A model generated the notes under the pieces. It searched no databases, was not told the origin of the DNA, and saw only the letters and a program-made list of their open reading frames with translations. Positions 36,060 to 46,240 of a stretch of 64,000 nt of DNA are shown in pieces. Every line of letters starts with the position of its first letter. Within the stretch, counting starts at the first letter, position 1. This DNA comes from Ophthalmolycus amberensis (lineage: Eukaryota > Chordata > Actinopteri > Perciformes > Zoarcidae), in assembly GCA_024529925.1 (NCBI GenBank), contig JAFEUB010001548.1:186001-250000 (forward strand), written 5' to 3'. Both the position numbers and the translations under genes were made by a program.

Positions 36060-37460
36060 CATTTAGAGGCGTTAATGGCAGGTCCGTGCTGGGACATGAT
36101 CTCCAGTCTTCTGCATTGAAGCCGAACACACCACACAATCATCCTATTTCCTGTTCCAAAGAAGACGACTCCATCTGGCTTCAACGACTACCACCCAGTT
36201 GCCCTCACATCTCATGTGATGAAGGTGCTGGAGAGGCTGGTCATGGCCCACCTCCGTCCGCAGGTGAAATCCTCACTGGACCCTCTGCAATTTGCATACC
36301 AGCCTCATGTGGGAGTGGACGACGCCATCATCTACCTGCTGCAACGAGCTCAGTCGCCCCTGGATGGATCCGGTGGCTCTGTGAGAATCACTTTCTTTGA
36401 TTTCTCCAGTGCATTTAACACCATCCAACCAGTGCTGCTGAGTGAGAATCTGCGGGTGGTGGGGGTAGACACGTCCACCGTCTCCTGGATCACTGACTAC
36501 CTCACAGGCAGACCACAGTTTGTCCGACTGGGGAGTGTGCTGTCTAATACGGTGGTCAGTGGTACTGGAGCTCCACAGAAAACTGTTCTGTCTCCCTTCT
36601 TGTTCACCTTGTACACCACTGACTTCCAGTACAACTCAGGGTCATGCCATCTGCAGAAGTTCTCTGATGACTCTGCAGTGGTCGGGTGTATAAGGGACGG
36701 ATGGGAGGAGGAGTACAGGGCAGTAGTGGATGACTTTGTGGAGTGGGCGGGTAGAAATCACCTGCTTCTGAACGTGGCCAAGACCAGAGAGATGGTGGTC
36801 GACTTCAGGAGGAAGACGACGGCTCCACAACCGCTGAGAGTTCTGGGAGAGGATGTGGACATGGTGGAGTACAAGTTCCTGGGTGTCTCCATCGACAGCA
36901 GACTGAACTGGAAGAACAACATCAACGCTGTGGACAAGAAGGGGATGAGTCGACTCTTTTTCTTGAGGAAACTTCGATCCTTCAACGTGTGCAGCAAGAT
37001 GTTGGAGATGTTCTACCAGTCTGTTGTGGCCAGTGCACTTTACTTCGCTGTAGTCTAGGGAGCAGCATTGGAGCCGGAGACACCAACAGATTTAACAAAC
37101 TGGTTAAGAAGGCCGGCTCCATCATTGGCTGCAAACTGGACAGTCTGGAAGAGGTGGTGGAGAGGAGGACACTGAAGAAACTATTGTCCATGTTGGATAA
37201 CCCGGACCACCCTCTCCACCACCTACTGCAGGGACAGAGGAGCACTTTCTCCAACAGACTGACTCAGCTCCGCTGTCACAAGGACAGATACAGGAGAACA
37301 TTTCTGCCCACTGCTATTAGACTGTATCATAAATCACCTCTGGCCAGATCAACCACACAACTATAACACCATTACACTGTTGTGTGTTTCTTTGGTAAAA
37401 TCTTTGCACTATATTTTAGTTAGTTAATTTAATATTATTCAATTTTATTGTATATATTGT
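36060..37460 (+). mobile_element. 5'-truncated L2/CR1-like LINE, nearly open reverse transcriptase
   Basis: A 280-codon frame (36216-37058) carries the RT palm: SSLDPLQFAYQPHVGVDDAI, FFDFSSAFNTIQPVLL, GAPQKTVLSPFLFTLYTTDF (the usual Q-G is Q-K), KFSDDSAVVG (both catalytic aspartates kept, A replaced by S), NVAKTREMVVDFRRK and YKFLGVSIDSRLNW. Upstream, VPKKTTPSGFNDY is encoded by about 36150-36190. A frameshift near 37050 moves the C-terminus (NRFNKLVKKAGSIIG, HPLHHLL, RYRRTFLPTAIRLYH) into the frame ending at 37366. It sits 50-60 bases after the hAT right end. Endonuclease is absent. Confidence 0.9.
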
Positions 37461-37776
37461 GCATTTTTAAATTTGATATTATTTCCATTTTTTACTCTGC
37501 TGTTTTTACTGCTTACCTGTGATCTATCCATCACTTTGTCCTGTACAGCTTTATCGTCTACCTTGTTACATAAAGGCCATATTACTTCCAGCAATAAAAC
37601 TAAATATAGCCATTGGACATACATCATTACATGCAGAATTGTCCAATACTGACTCATTTGCCCAGTGATCAGGTTGTTTGGGTGAAGGCAAAGGGCTGGA
37701 ACAGGCATGAGCGATGTACGTGAATGTGCACAGGTGTCATTCAGGCATTCAGGTACATGTTTTCTTATATATATAG

Positions 37777-37860
37777 CAGTGGTGGGCCGTGCATTTTATA
37801 CCTGGACCTTCAGTGCTGTCCTACTACAGTTGAACCTCCTCATGAGTAAAGATGTTACAC
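37777..37860 (-). mobile_element. Solitary hAT terminus, same family as 29943-36004
   Basis: CAGTGGTGGGCCGTGCATTT at 37777 and the next 60 bases are the reverse complement of the right end of the 29943-36004 family, including CAGTGCTGTCCTACTACAGT. Homology fades after about 37850. I could not find its other end; the RTE-type LINE begins about 130 bases further on. Confidence 0.75.
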
Positions 37861-37986
37861 TGGTTATGTGACGTTACGTATCGACTAAGGGTAGTTTTGT
37901 TTGTTGTTACATTATGCTGTTACCATACGTTATTACATTATCTTAACGCAAATTATCTTTTTTCTCACCAAGTAGTTTTGTTATCT

Positions 37987-38337
37987 CCATCCATTTTCCT
38001 CCGCTTATCCGGGGTCAGGTCGCGGTGGCAGCAGGGCAAGCAGGCCGACCCAGACCTCCCTCTCACCAGCAACATGTTCCAGCTCATTCCGGGGGATCCC
38101 GAGGCGTTCCCAGGCCAGCTGGGAGATGTAATCTCTCCAGCGTGTTCTGGGTCTTCCCCGGGGTCTCTTCCCAGTTGGACGTGCCTGGAAAACCTCCAGT
38201 GGGAGGCGTCCAGGAGGCATCCTAATTTGATGCCCGAACCACCTCAGCTGACTCCTTTCGACGCGAAGGAGTAGCGGCTCGACTCCAAGCTCCCTACTGA
38301 TGACCGAGCTCCTTACCCTATGAAGTAATAAAGTACA

Positions 38338-38430
<93 letters not shown>

Positions 38431-41385
38431 CTAAGGCTGAGCCCGGCCACCCTACGGAGGAAACTCATTTCGGCCGCTTGTAGCCGCGACCTTGTCCTTT
38501 CGGTCACGACCCAGAGTTGGTGACCATAGGTGAGGGTAGGAACGTAGACCGAGTGGTAAATTGAGAGCTTTGCCTTCAGGCTCAGCTCCCTCTTCACCAA
38601 GACGGTCCGGTGCAGCGCCTGCTTTACTGCTGCAGCCGCACCGATCCGCCTGTCGATCTCCCGCTCCATCTTACCCTCACTCGTGAACAAGACCCCGAGA
38701 TACTTGAACTCCTTCGCTTGAGGTAGGCACTCCGTCCCCACCTGGAGGGAGCAATCCACCGGTTTCCGGCAGAGAACCATGGCCTCAGATTTAGAGGTGC
38801 TCACTCTCATCCCCGCCGCTTCACACTCGGCTGCAAACCGCCCCAGTGAATGCTGGAGGTCATGATCCGAGGAGGCTAACAGGACCACATCATCTGCAAA
38901 CAACAGAGAGGCGATCCCGAGACCCCCGAACCTGACATTCTCCACCCCCAGGCTGCGCCTAGATATCCTGTCCATGAAAGTCACGAACAGGACCGGTGAC
39001 AAAGGGCAGCCCTGGCGGAGGCTAACACCCACAGGGAACGTGTCTGACTTATTGCCGAGAATGCGGACACAGCTCCTACTGCAGTCGTACAGAGACCGGA
39101 TCGCCCGTTGTAACGGGTCCGGCACCCCATACTCCCACAGCACCCCCCACAAGAACCCCAGAGGGACCCGGTCGAAAGCCTTCTCTAAGTCCACAAAGCA
39201 CATGTAGACTGGTTGGGCAAACTCCCAGAACCCCTCCAGTAGTCTTGCGAGGGTAAAGAGCTGGTCCACTGTTCCACGGCCGGGACGGAATCCGCATTGC
39301 TCCTCTTGAATCTGAGGTTCGACAAGCGGTCGGAGCCTCCTTTCCAGCACCCTGGCATAAGCCTTCCCGGGAGGCTGAGTAGTGTGATTCCCCGGTAATT
39401 CGAGCACACTCTGCGGTCCCCCTTTTTGAAGATGGGAACCACCACCTTGGTCTGCCATTCCATGGGCACTGATCCCGACCCCCATGCGACATTGAAGAGG
39501 CGTGTCAGCCAGGACAGCCCAACTTTCAGCATCTCAGGGCGGATCTCATCCACCCCCGGCGCCTTGCCACCAAGGAGCTTTTTAACTACCTCAGCGACCT
39601 CTGCCAGGGATATGGGTGAGCCTCCCCCTAGGTCCTCAGGTGCTGCCTCCTCTGCAGAGGACATGTTGGTCGGGTTTAGGAGTTCTTCAAGTGCTCTTTC
39701 CACCACCCGACGATGTCCCCCGTCCGGGTTAGCAGTTCCCCCCCCCCTGCTGAGAACAGCCTGGGGTAAGCCCTGCTTTCCCTTCCTGAGCCGTCGGATG
39801 GTTTGCCAGAACCTCCTTGAGGCCAACCGAAAGTCCTTCTCCATGGCCTCCCCGAACTCCTCCCATGCCCGAGTTTTAGCATTCGCGACCACCGCAGCTG
39901 CAGCCCTTCTGGCCTGCCGGGACCTGTCAGCTGCTTCAGGAGATCCCTGGGCCAACCAGGCCCTGAAGGTCTCCTTCTTCAGCTTGATGGCTTCCCTCAC
40001 CTCCGGTGTCCACCACCGGGTTCTCGGGTTGCCGCCACGACAGGCAAGATGACCTTCCGGCCACAGCTCCTAGTGGCCATGTCCACAATAGAGGCTTTGA
40101 ACATGGTCCATTTGGATTCCATCTCCCCAACCTCCCTCGGGATGTGTGAGAAGTTCTTCCGGAGGTGGGAGTTAAAGACCTCCCGGACAGGTTCTTCCGC
40201 CCGACGTTTCCAGTTCACCCTCACTACATGTTTGGGCTTGCCGGGTCTTTCCAACCGGGTCCCCCGTCATCTGATCCAACTCACCACCACGTGGTGATCA
40301 GTTGACAGCTCTGCTCCTCTCTTCACCTGAGTTTCCAAGACATACCGCCGCAAATCAAATGATACGATTACAAAGTCGATCATTGATCTCCGGCCTAAGC
40401 TGTTCTGGTACCAGGTACACTTATGAGCCACCTTATGTTCGAACATGGTGTTCGTTATGGCCAAACCGTGGCAAGCACAGAAGTCCAATAACGAAACACC
40501 ATTCGGGTTCAGATCGGGCAAGCCGTTCCTCCCAATCATTGCCCACGTGAGCATTGAAGTCCCCGAGGAGAACTATGGAGTTGGTAGGCAGTGCCCTTTC
40601 CAGGACCCCTTCCACCGACTCCAAGAAGGCCAGATACTCCGAACTGCTGTTTGGTGCATAAGCACAAACCACAGTCAGAGCCTTGCTCCCCGCAACCCAC
40701 ATGGAGGCGACCCTCTCCAACACAGCGGCGCTCAGCTCGTGAGTATCCCCACTCCCGCCCGGTGCCTCTCACCCTGGGCAACTCCGGAAAAGGACAAAGT
40801 CCAACCCCTCTCCAGGAGCTTGGTTCCAGAGCCAACGCTGTGTGTGGAGGTGAGTCCAACTATATCTAGCTGGTATCGCTCCACCTCCTGCACCAGCTCT
40901 GGCTCTTTCCCCGCTAGCGAGGTGACGTTCCACGTCCCTAGAGCTAGTCCATGCTGCCGCCGATCGGCATGCCCAGGCCTCCCGCCTGACCCGCCGCCCG
41001 GTCTGCATTGCACCCGACCCCGATGCTTGTCCCTGCGGGTGGTGGGTCCCTGCAGGGTGGCTGCTCCATGGTGTTTCTTCGGGCTGAGCCTGACCGGGCC
41101 CCATGGGCGAAGGCCCGGCCACCAGACGCTCAGCCTACGAGCTCCCCTCCTTGGTCTGGCTCCGGGAGGGTGCCCCGGTTTCCCTGGTCCGGGCGAGGTG
41201 GCTGAAGTCCGTGGGCTACTTATCATAAGGGTCGTTTTGAACCGCTCTTAGTCTGGGCTCTCCCCTGACACCTGTTTGCCTTCGGAGACCCTACCAGGGG
41301 CTAATGCCCCGGACAACATAGCTCCCAGGATTCACTGAGCCACTCAAACTCCTCCACCACGTTAAGGTGGCGATTCGCGGAGGAG
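37987..41385 (-). mobile_element. Apparently full-length RTE/Rex3-like LINE with 12-bp target duplication
   Basis: GTTTTGTTATCT occurs at 37975-37986 and again at 41386-41397, flanking the element exactly. The 3' end on the minus strand reads AAAATGGATGGA, the GATG-type tail of RTE/Rex3 elements. The 5' end starts CCTCCGCGAATCGCCACCTT. Minus-strand coding runs from an APE-type endonuclease (LALGTWNVTSLAGKEPELVQ near 41000-40900; SIVLLGDFNAHVGNDWE near 40550; STDHHVV near 40290) to the RT: VVKKLLGGKAPGVDEIRPEM, EEQCGFRPGRGTVDQLFTL, CFVDLEKAFDRV, SLRQGCPLSPVLFVTF, ASLLFADDVVLL, KEFKYLGVLF. The last 354 codons (39485-38421) are open. Frame breaks near 39430, 40000, 40260, 40500 and 40730 show that it is inactive. 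The length, about 3.4 kb, is what I expect for a full copy. Confidence 0.93.
38321..38431. repeat. (CTAT)n microsatellite seeded by a tiny LINE-tail insertion
   Basis: The RTE 3' region should run directly from ACCCTAT into CTCTAAGGCTGAGCC. It is interrupted by TGAAGTAATAAAGTACATAT followed by about 22 CTAT repeats. The words AATAAAGTA plus CTAT repeats are typical of the 3' tail of another fish retroelement, so this is best read as a very short 3' end insertion that then expanded. Confidence 0.75.
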
Positions 41386-41397
41386 GTTTTGTTATCT

Positions 41398-42055
41398 AAA
41401 CCTAACCAATCGTTTCGGGCCGGACACAATGCTGATATGAAACGTTTGAAAAGCGCCAATATTTGACGTTTGACTCGTGGTCTTTAGAAAAGTACAATGC
41501 CAACATGTTTTTCTGCCGATTGGGCTGTATTAGCACATAGGTCCAATATAAATTATACAGAAAGAAGAAACCTGTTATTTCCTATGTATTTAAAAAAAAT
41601 TCATAAACCAACATTATTTTTTAGAAGACAGGGTTGTAGACAGACAGTAGGTATTGCCTACGTATTATTAAAGCCAGAATTATTTTTTTGATAGAATGTA
41701 ATTCACTTGTGTGAGTATGTGTGTGTGTGTTTGCATGCGTGTGTGTGTGTGTGTGTGTGTTTGCATGCATGTGTGTGAGTGTGTCCTCTTGCTCTCACAC
41801 ATAAACACAATCTGCTGAATCGTCCTGTCTGTTATCTGCAGCTGGCACTCTGTGTCCCTGCAGCATATGCTTCCAGGTGCTCTCTCCCTCCAAATGCAAT
41901 CGTTCATCAATATAACCCAAGTGTAGACAAATTAATTAGGGGAATATCAAGTCAACCAGAATTTGAAGATGGCATATCAAAGCAAAAGCCAGATTTTGTG
42001 GCTTTACTTGTCTCTATGTGAAATGTCTTGATTCCCTTCTCCGAGGCCATGGGCA
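41398..42055. other. Non-coding stretch with (GT)n
   Basis: It begins with the CTAAACCTAACC word seen in other fish repeats. An interrupted GT microsatellite lies at about 41716-41788. No gene is recognised. Confidence 0.4.
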
Positions 42056-42059
42056 GCAC

Positions 42060-42900
42060 GTTTTCTTCTCCTAAAATGTTGAACACAATGAAAAACCTAT
42101 CAATTTGCAGACTCAACCTCAGAGTGCTGAGAAGTGGTGATAGATGGGAGGTTCAGTGGCTTTGATTTTGCATTTGGGAACATCGTGAGTTTTATTTAGT
42201 CAGCATTCAAAGCCAGTTCTAATTCAGACAGGGTCCACTGTACAGTATTAAAAGCAAGTTCTAGCTAACAAAGAGCCTGATTTGGTGTAAACGCAGAGCA
42301 GTATACCATAGTGTCATCGTCATGAAAGTCAAAACATTGAAAATCAGATAAGACACTGTTTTTAGATAAGAACAATGTCAGCTGTTCACTCAAAAAGGAT
42401 TCCTGAACATTTACCATAGCAGACAATTTGGAAATGGGCCTGTAACTGTTTGGGTAAATAGCAAGAGAATAAAACGGTCGTGTAATAAAATGTCAAAGGT
42501 GGAGCGATAAAATCAGCTGCTACCTTCAAAAAGCAAGTCTTTAAGCTACCCAGGACCTGCTGTTCTAGTGTCGAAAGGTTTGTGGGCTTTATGATATTGT
42601 AACCAGGTTAAAACTAAAGGCTTGATTTACCGTCAGATTACTGTAAAATCACCGTCAGAACGAACAATAGGGGAAATTTCATGAGTAATGTATAGAAAGT
42701 TGAACAAGGAACCAGAGACAATGAAAATGCTCATTAAACAACCAAACATTTCGGCCCTATCAGAGATTATATGTGTGTCCTTAACAGAGCATTAGCTATA
42801 TACTATTTTCATTTCCAACTAAGGATTTTGTAGTCTCTAAAATGTCAAGGGATTGGTTGTAGGCCAGTAAGGAAATTATTGATTCACAAATTGTGTTAAA
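42060..42900 (-). mobile_element. LINE reverse transcriptase remnant, RT core deleted
   Basis: Minus-strand coding traces run in order: SLDILETTKSLVGNENSI (about 42850-42797), AEMF and SPIVRSDGDFTV (about 42750-42640), DTRTAGPG, VAADFIAPPLTF (about 42525), NSYRPISKLSAMV and LFLSKNSVLSDFQ (about 42450-42355). They continue directly into DDDTMVYCSAFTPNQ (about 42330-42290), then LELALNAD and NAKSKPLNLPSITT. The join between SDFQ and DDDT skips the RT core between the S-G-F-R and Y-A-D-D blocks, so at least 130 residues are deleted. Several stops and frameshifts are present. The endonuclease half of what looks like the same element lies at 43995-44350. Confidence 0.78.
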
Positions 42901-43994
42901 ATCACATGTTGGTAAGACAAAAACAATGGCAATGGAACATTCTGTTAGGATCCTTTGTGGCTTTGGACACACAAATGGAATGCTTCCACTTGAGGAGGCA
43001 ATGTCAGCGTTAGTGAAAAAGACATGGGTGGGAGGGGTGGTGGTATTCAAGGCAAGTGTTTGTGTCCTGAAGTGTTGAGCAAATGTGAAATTAAAAGTTA
43101 AACTTTATGGTCATATTCATACATGAAATTTGACATTTGCATTCAACCGATGCTAAGCATTTAGGAGGAGTGTGCTGTCCTGTGGTTGAAGGATGACCCG
43201 CCCTACCTGAACTTTGGGATGTTTGTCCTGAACCTAACTCGGTGGTTAACTTGCCTAAACTAACTACATTGGTACAATTACTAGCTACATTGGTTCCAGG
43301 GCGCCGACAAGGAATTTTAACACATCACATGGCACTACCATGCGGTCGTCGTCATTTCATGTATGTCTCTGAGATTATATTGGAAAAGTAACCATTCTGA
43401 ATCAAGACTTATTCTCATGACTGCAAGTTCAGTCAGAAGGACGATAGTCTTGCATGCCTAAGCCCGTAGGTTATTTCTCATACATCTGCCAATCACTCCT
43501 CACGCATGCTCACTCATAATTTCCTTGCTGTTATTGTTTGGGGCTGTCAATCATGATATCAGCTGTTTAGATCAGCTGGTTTCCACTGTCCAAAAGCACA
43601 ACGAAACAATTTCATAGTTAGCCTATCATCTTGCTGCTGTCTCTCTTAAATATGATCGTCTCTCTACCTTCAGTACGTTCATGCTGCTGTTACGCACCCC
43701 TCCACCTCTTCATCTCCACCCAATCTTCATCATTCCATCAGCCTCATCAGCCACCACCACCAGTGTCTGGACTCCACGGGGGGATTTATCTTGCTGCTGC
43801 TGAGGGCAGACGCCCCACCATTACAAATCTCCCTGTAGTCCGAGTGCCAAAGACTCTATCATCCCATATCATCTGTTTATAATAAACAATAAACTTTTCT
43901 TTATCCAACTTGTCTCTCCTGATTGAACTGGCATTTGTCTTTTTACTCTTATGACGTAGGATAGACCTGACGTGAACCATGAATGGTTTCGGCC
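42901..43994. other. Probable insertion splitting the 42-44 kb LINE
   Basis: The LINE endonuclease end (44010) and the linker before the RT (42900) are separated by about 1.1 kb, of which roughly 0.25 kb would be expected. The extra DNA has no recognised coding. The part 43670-43910 ends in ATAATAAACAATAAACTTTT and AACTTGTCTCTCCT, which looks like a transcript 3' end. The inserted element type is unknown. Confidence 0.4.
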
Positions 43995-44350
43995 TTTTAC
44001 ACTCTACTTACTGAGGGGAGCATGTTTGGAGCATGTTTGTCAGCAAATTCAGTAAAACCATCACTAAATTATTTTCAGGCATTTTTGAAGTCAGCAATAT
44101 GATTCATCTTCTCAGAATCAAAGGGAAACAGGTTAGGAAAAACAGAGCGTGTAAACTGTTTTGTGTCAAACTTAATAATGAGGCTTGGTTTGCGGAATTT
44201 TTGTAGTTTTTTACTGTTGCAACAGCACAGTGGTCACTAATGCTATTTGCGAATACAGAGGCAGCTGTGCATTAATGAGGTACAGATTAGGTCGAGTGGG
44301 ACTATCAATAATCTGAAAGAGATTTAGCAAATTACAGTCGGTTTTAAATC
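43995..44350 (-). mobile_element. LINE endonuclease remnant (5' half of the split element)
   Basis: On the minus strand, LLNLFQIIDSPTRPNLYLIN (about 44340-44280) is followed in an adjacent frame by ANSISDHCAVATVKNYKN (about 44255-44200), and then FTEFADKHAPN (about 44055-44020). I-D-x-P-T-R-P-N and S-D-H-C are conserved blocks of APE-type endonucleases in fish LINEs; the S-D-H motif holds catalytic residues. Stops and frame changes show decay. Orientation and order fit the RT remnant at 42060-42900. Confidence 0.75.
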
Positions 44351-44354
44351 ATCA

Positions 44355-44570
44355 GATACTGACATAGCGCCTTTCTAGTCTTCCCACCACTCACAGCGCT
44401 TTACACTACAGGTCAACTTTCACACTTGAGCATCTGCCATATAAGGTACCACGAATCCGGATTTGAGAGACAACGGAGAGTTTGCGGTCCCGTGGAGGCA
44501 TCCTCAGGTGCCACACAAAAGGTAAACAGTACAGCAAAGGACAGCCAGGTTTAGTCACGTATGCACACAA
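44355..44570. repeat. Dispersed fish repeat with ATAGCGCCTTTCTAG end
   Basis: ATAGCGCCTTTCTAGTCTTC followed by CAGCGCTTTACACTAC is a word pair I recognise from a common fish interspersed repeat. It is immediately upstream of the hAT insertion at 44572, which appears to have landed in or beside it. Confidence 0.4.
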
Positions 44571-44571
44571 G

Positions 44572-45752
44572 CAGTGGCGGCTGGTGGAAAATGTTCTAGG
44601 TAGGGCCATCCTATCAATTTCAGCAAACATCCCAGTATGATTTAATGCAAAAAAAATGTAAGTATCAAACACGCATTATTATTTGGCAGTTAAATATTTA
44701 ACATGTATTCCAACACGAAAACAATCAGTAAATAACACTTATATAATATAATATAACATGTTTATTTATTGAGATGCCCCTATGGACCTTGTTATAGGAG
44801 GTAAAGATCAGGAGAAGTAAACATGAAGTGTAATTATGAATACTGATGTTAAATTAAGCTATGATGAGTTTTCACTGTTAATTTAACATCTCTATTACAT
44901 GTTGATGCCTCCATGACCAAGTTAAGCAGATGAGACTGAGGACAACTATGTAGAAGAAAATATGTTCACTTTGTCTAATATGTAGCTTGACAGAGTTCTC
45001 CATGTGTGTCCTGGTGTTCTCATGTTTCCTTACCTCCTCATCCCTCACTCCTGTAACTGTCCGTGCTGGATCTGTCCCCGTTGTTTTAAAAAGCTAAATA
45101 AATTATTAGCATGACGTCATCCAGCTAGCCAAACCTGTCTGGTGTACAGCTAGTCCAGAAGCTTCGCATGTACTGCTTCCCTTTCCCTTTGTCTGATTGT
45201 GAGGTCAGGCTGATCTGATATCAGCTCTTTGGCTGCAGAATCTCCGCCAAAGTTCTCCTCTCAAACGGGTCTTGGAGGAGGAGTGCTCGCGCTGGCGCGG
45301 GCGCCTGTAGAGACTTCTCCTGACGAGAACGCGCAGCGAGGGGGGCCTGATCGTTCTGGCCCATAGCTGAATCTATTTGAGTGCGCTGATTGGCTAAATT
45401 GTATGTCACTCATTTATATCTTGAATCAGCAATTGGCTAAAGTGCTTCATAGACCCGTCTCTTTTGGGCCAAAACGATTCGGCCCCCCAAGCTGCGCGTT
45501 CTCAGAGTGTCGTGCACACAGACAGAGAGCACGAGCAGAGAGCACAGAGGCAGAGAGGACGAGCAGGAAAAGCATATATTTTGCGCAGATATCATATTTT
45601 ACACACATTACTGGGTACATTCTATAGTTCAAAAACACAAATATTGACAATTTGTATAATTTAAGATTATTATAATTCTTTTTTTTTTTTTTTTTTTGTG
45701 TGGCTCATGGTGGGGCCATGCCCCATGGCCCTCTATTGACCAGCCGCCACTG
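44572..45752 (+). mobile_element. Non-autonomous hAT with perfect 8-bp target duplication (family B)
   Basis: The termini are CAGTGGCGGCTGGT at 44572 and its reverse complement ending at 45752. Flanks CACACAAG (44564-44571 and 45753-45760) are identical, a perfect hAT target duplication. The element is 1181 bp, contains a T-run at 45680-45698, and encodes no transposase I can recognise. A sister copy lacking an internal block lies in opposite orientation at 59309-59959. Confidence 0.95.
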
Positions 45753-45760
45753 CACACAAG

Positions 45761-46240
45761 ACAGATACAGTGCAGTCAATAAAAGCAAAAGAGAAGAAAG
45801 AAAAAGCCTGGTGATCGGCTATAAGTATTTATTCCTCCCGAGTCAGACAATGATGTTGGGTTATGTTGTACATGAACAGGATATCAAGCCCAGTGAAGGA
45901 ACGCTGTGGATAAATGAGTAAAATCAAGACCAGCCGGAGACTAACACAATAGCAAAACAATCTAAAACGTCAGTGTCAGAGCCAAGAAAGAAGCACTTTC
46001 CTTCATCATGAGAAGTTTGGGGCCTTAAAATGAAGCAGCGCGTTGTAGTCGCAGTTTGATGAGGTGAAGAGGCTCCGTGGTCCTCAACACACCAAGCAGT
46101 CCAGGTCCGTCAGGATCGGTGGGAATGTAAGCCACAGTCCATAGGTGATCCAAGTTTATTCAGAAACAAATGTAGAGATGGTACTATCCAAACAACTCAC
46201 ACAATTGACAGGTCATTTTTCAAAAACAATGGATACCATG
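45761..46240. other. Unique stretch before the satellite
   Basis: No gene or repeat is recognised. The bases GGATACCATG at 46231-46240 are a degenerate first half-unit of the satellite. Confidence 0.4.

Noticed and set aside
39426..40052. 208-codon plus-strand frame
   Set aside because: Antisense shadow of the RTE reverse transcriptase N-terminal region.
40445..41251. 268-codon plus-strand frame
   Set aside because: Antisense shadow of the RTE endonuclease region; the minus strand carries the recognisable motifs.
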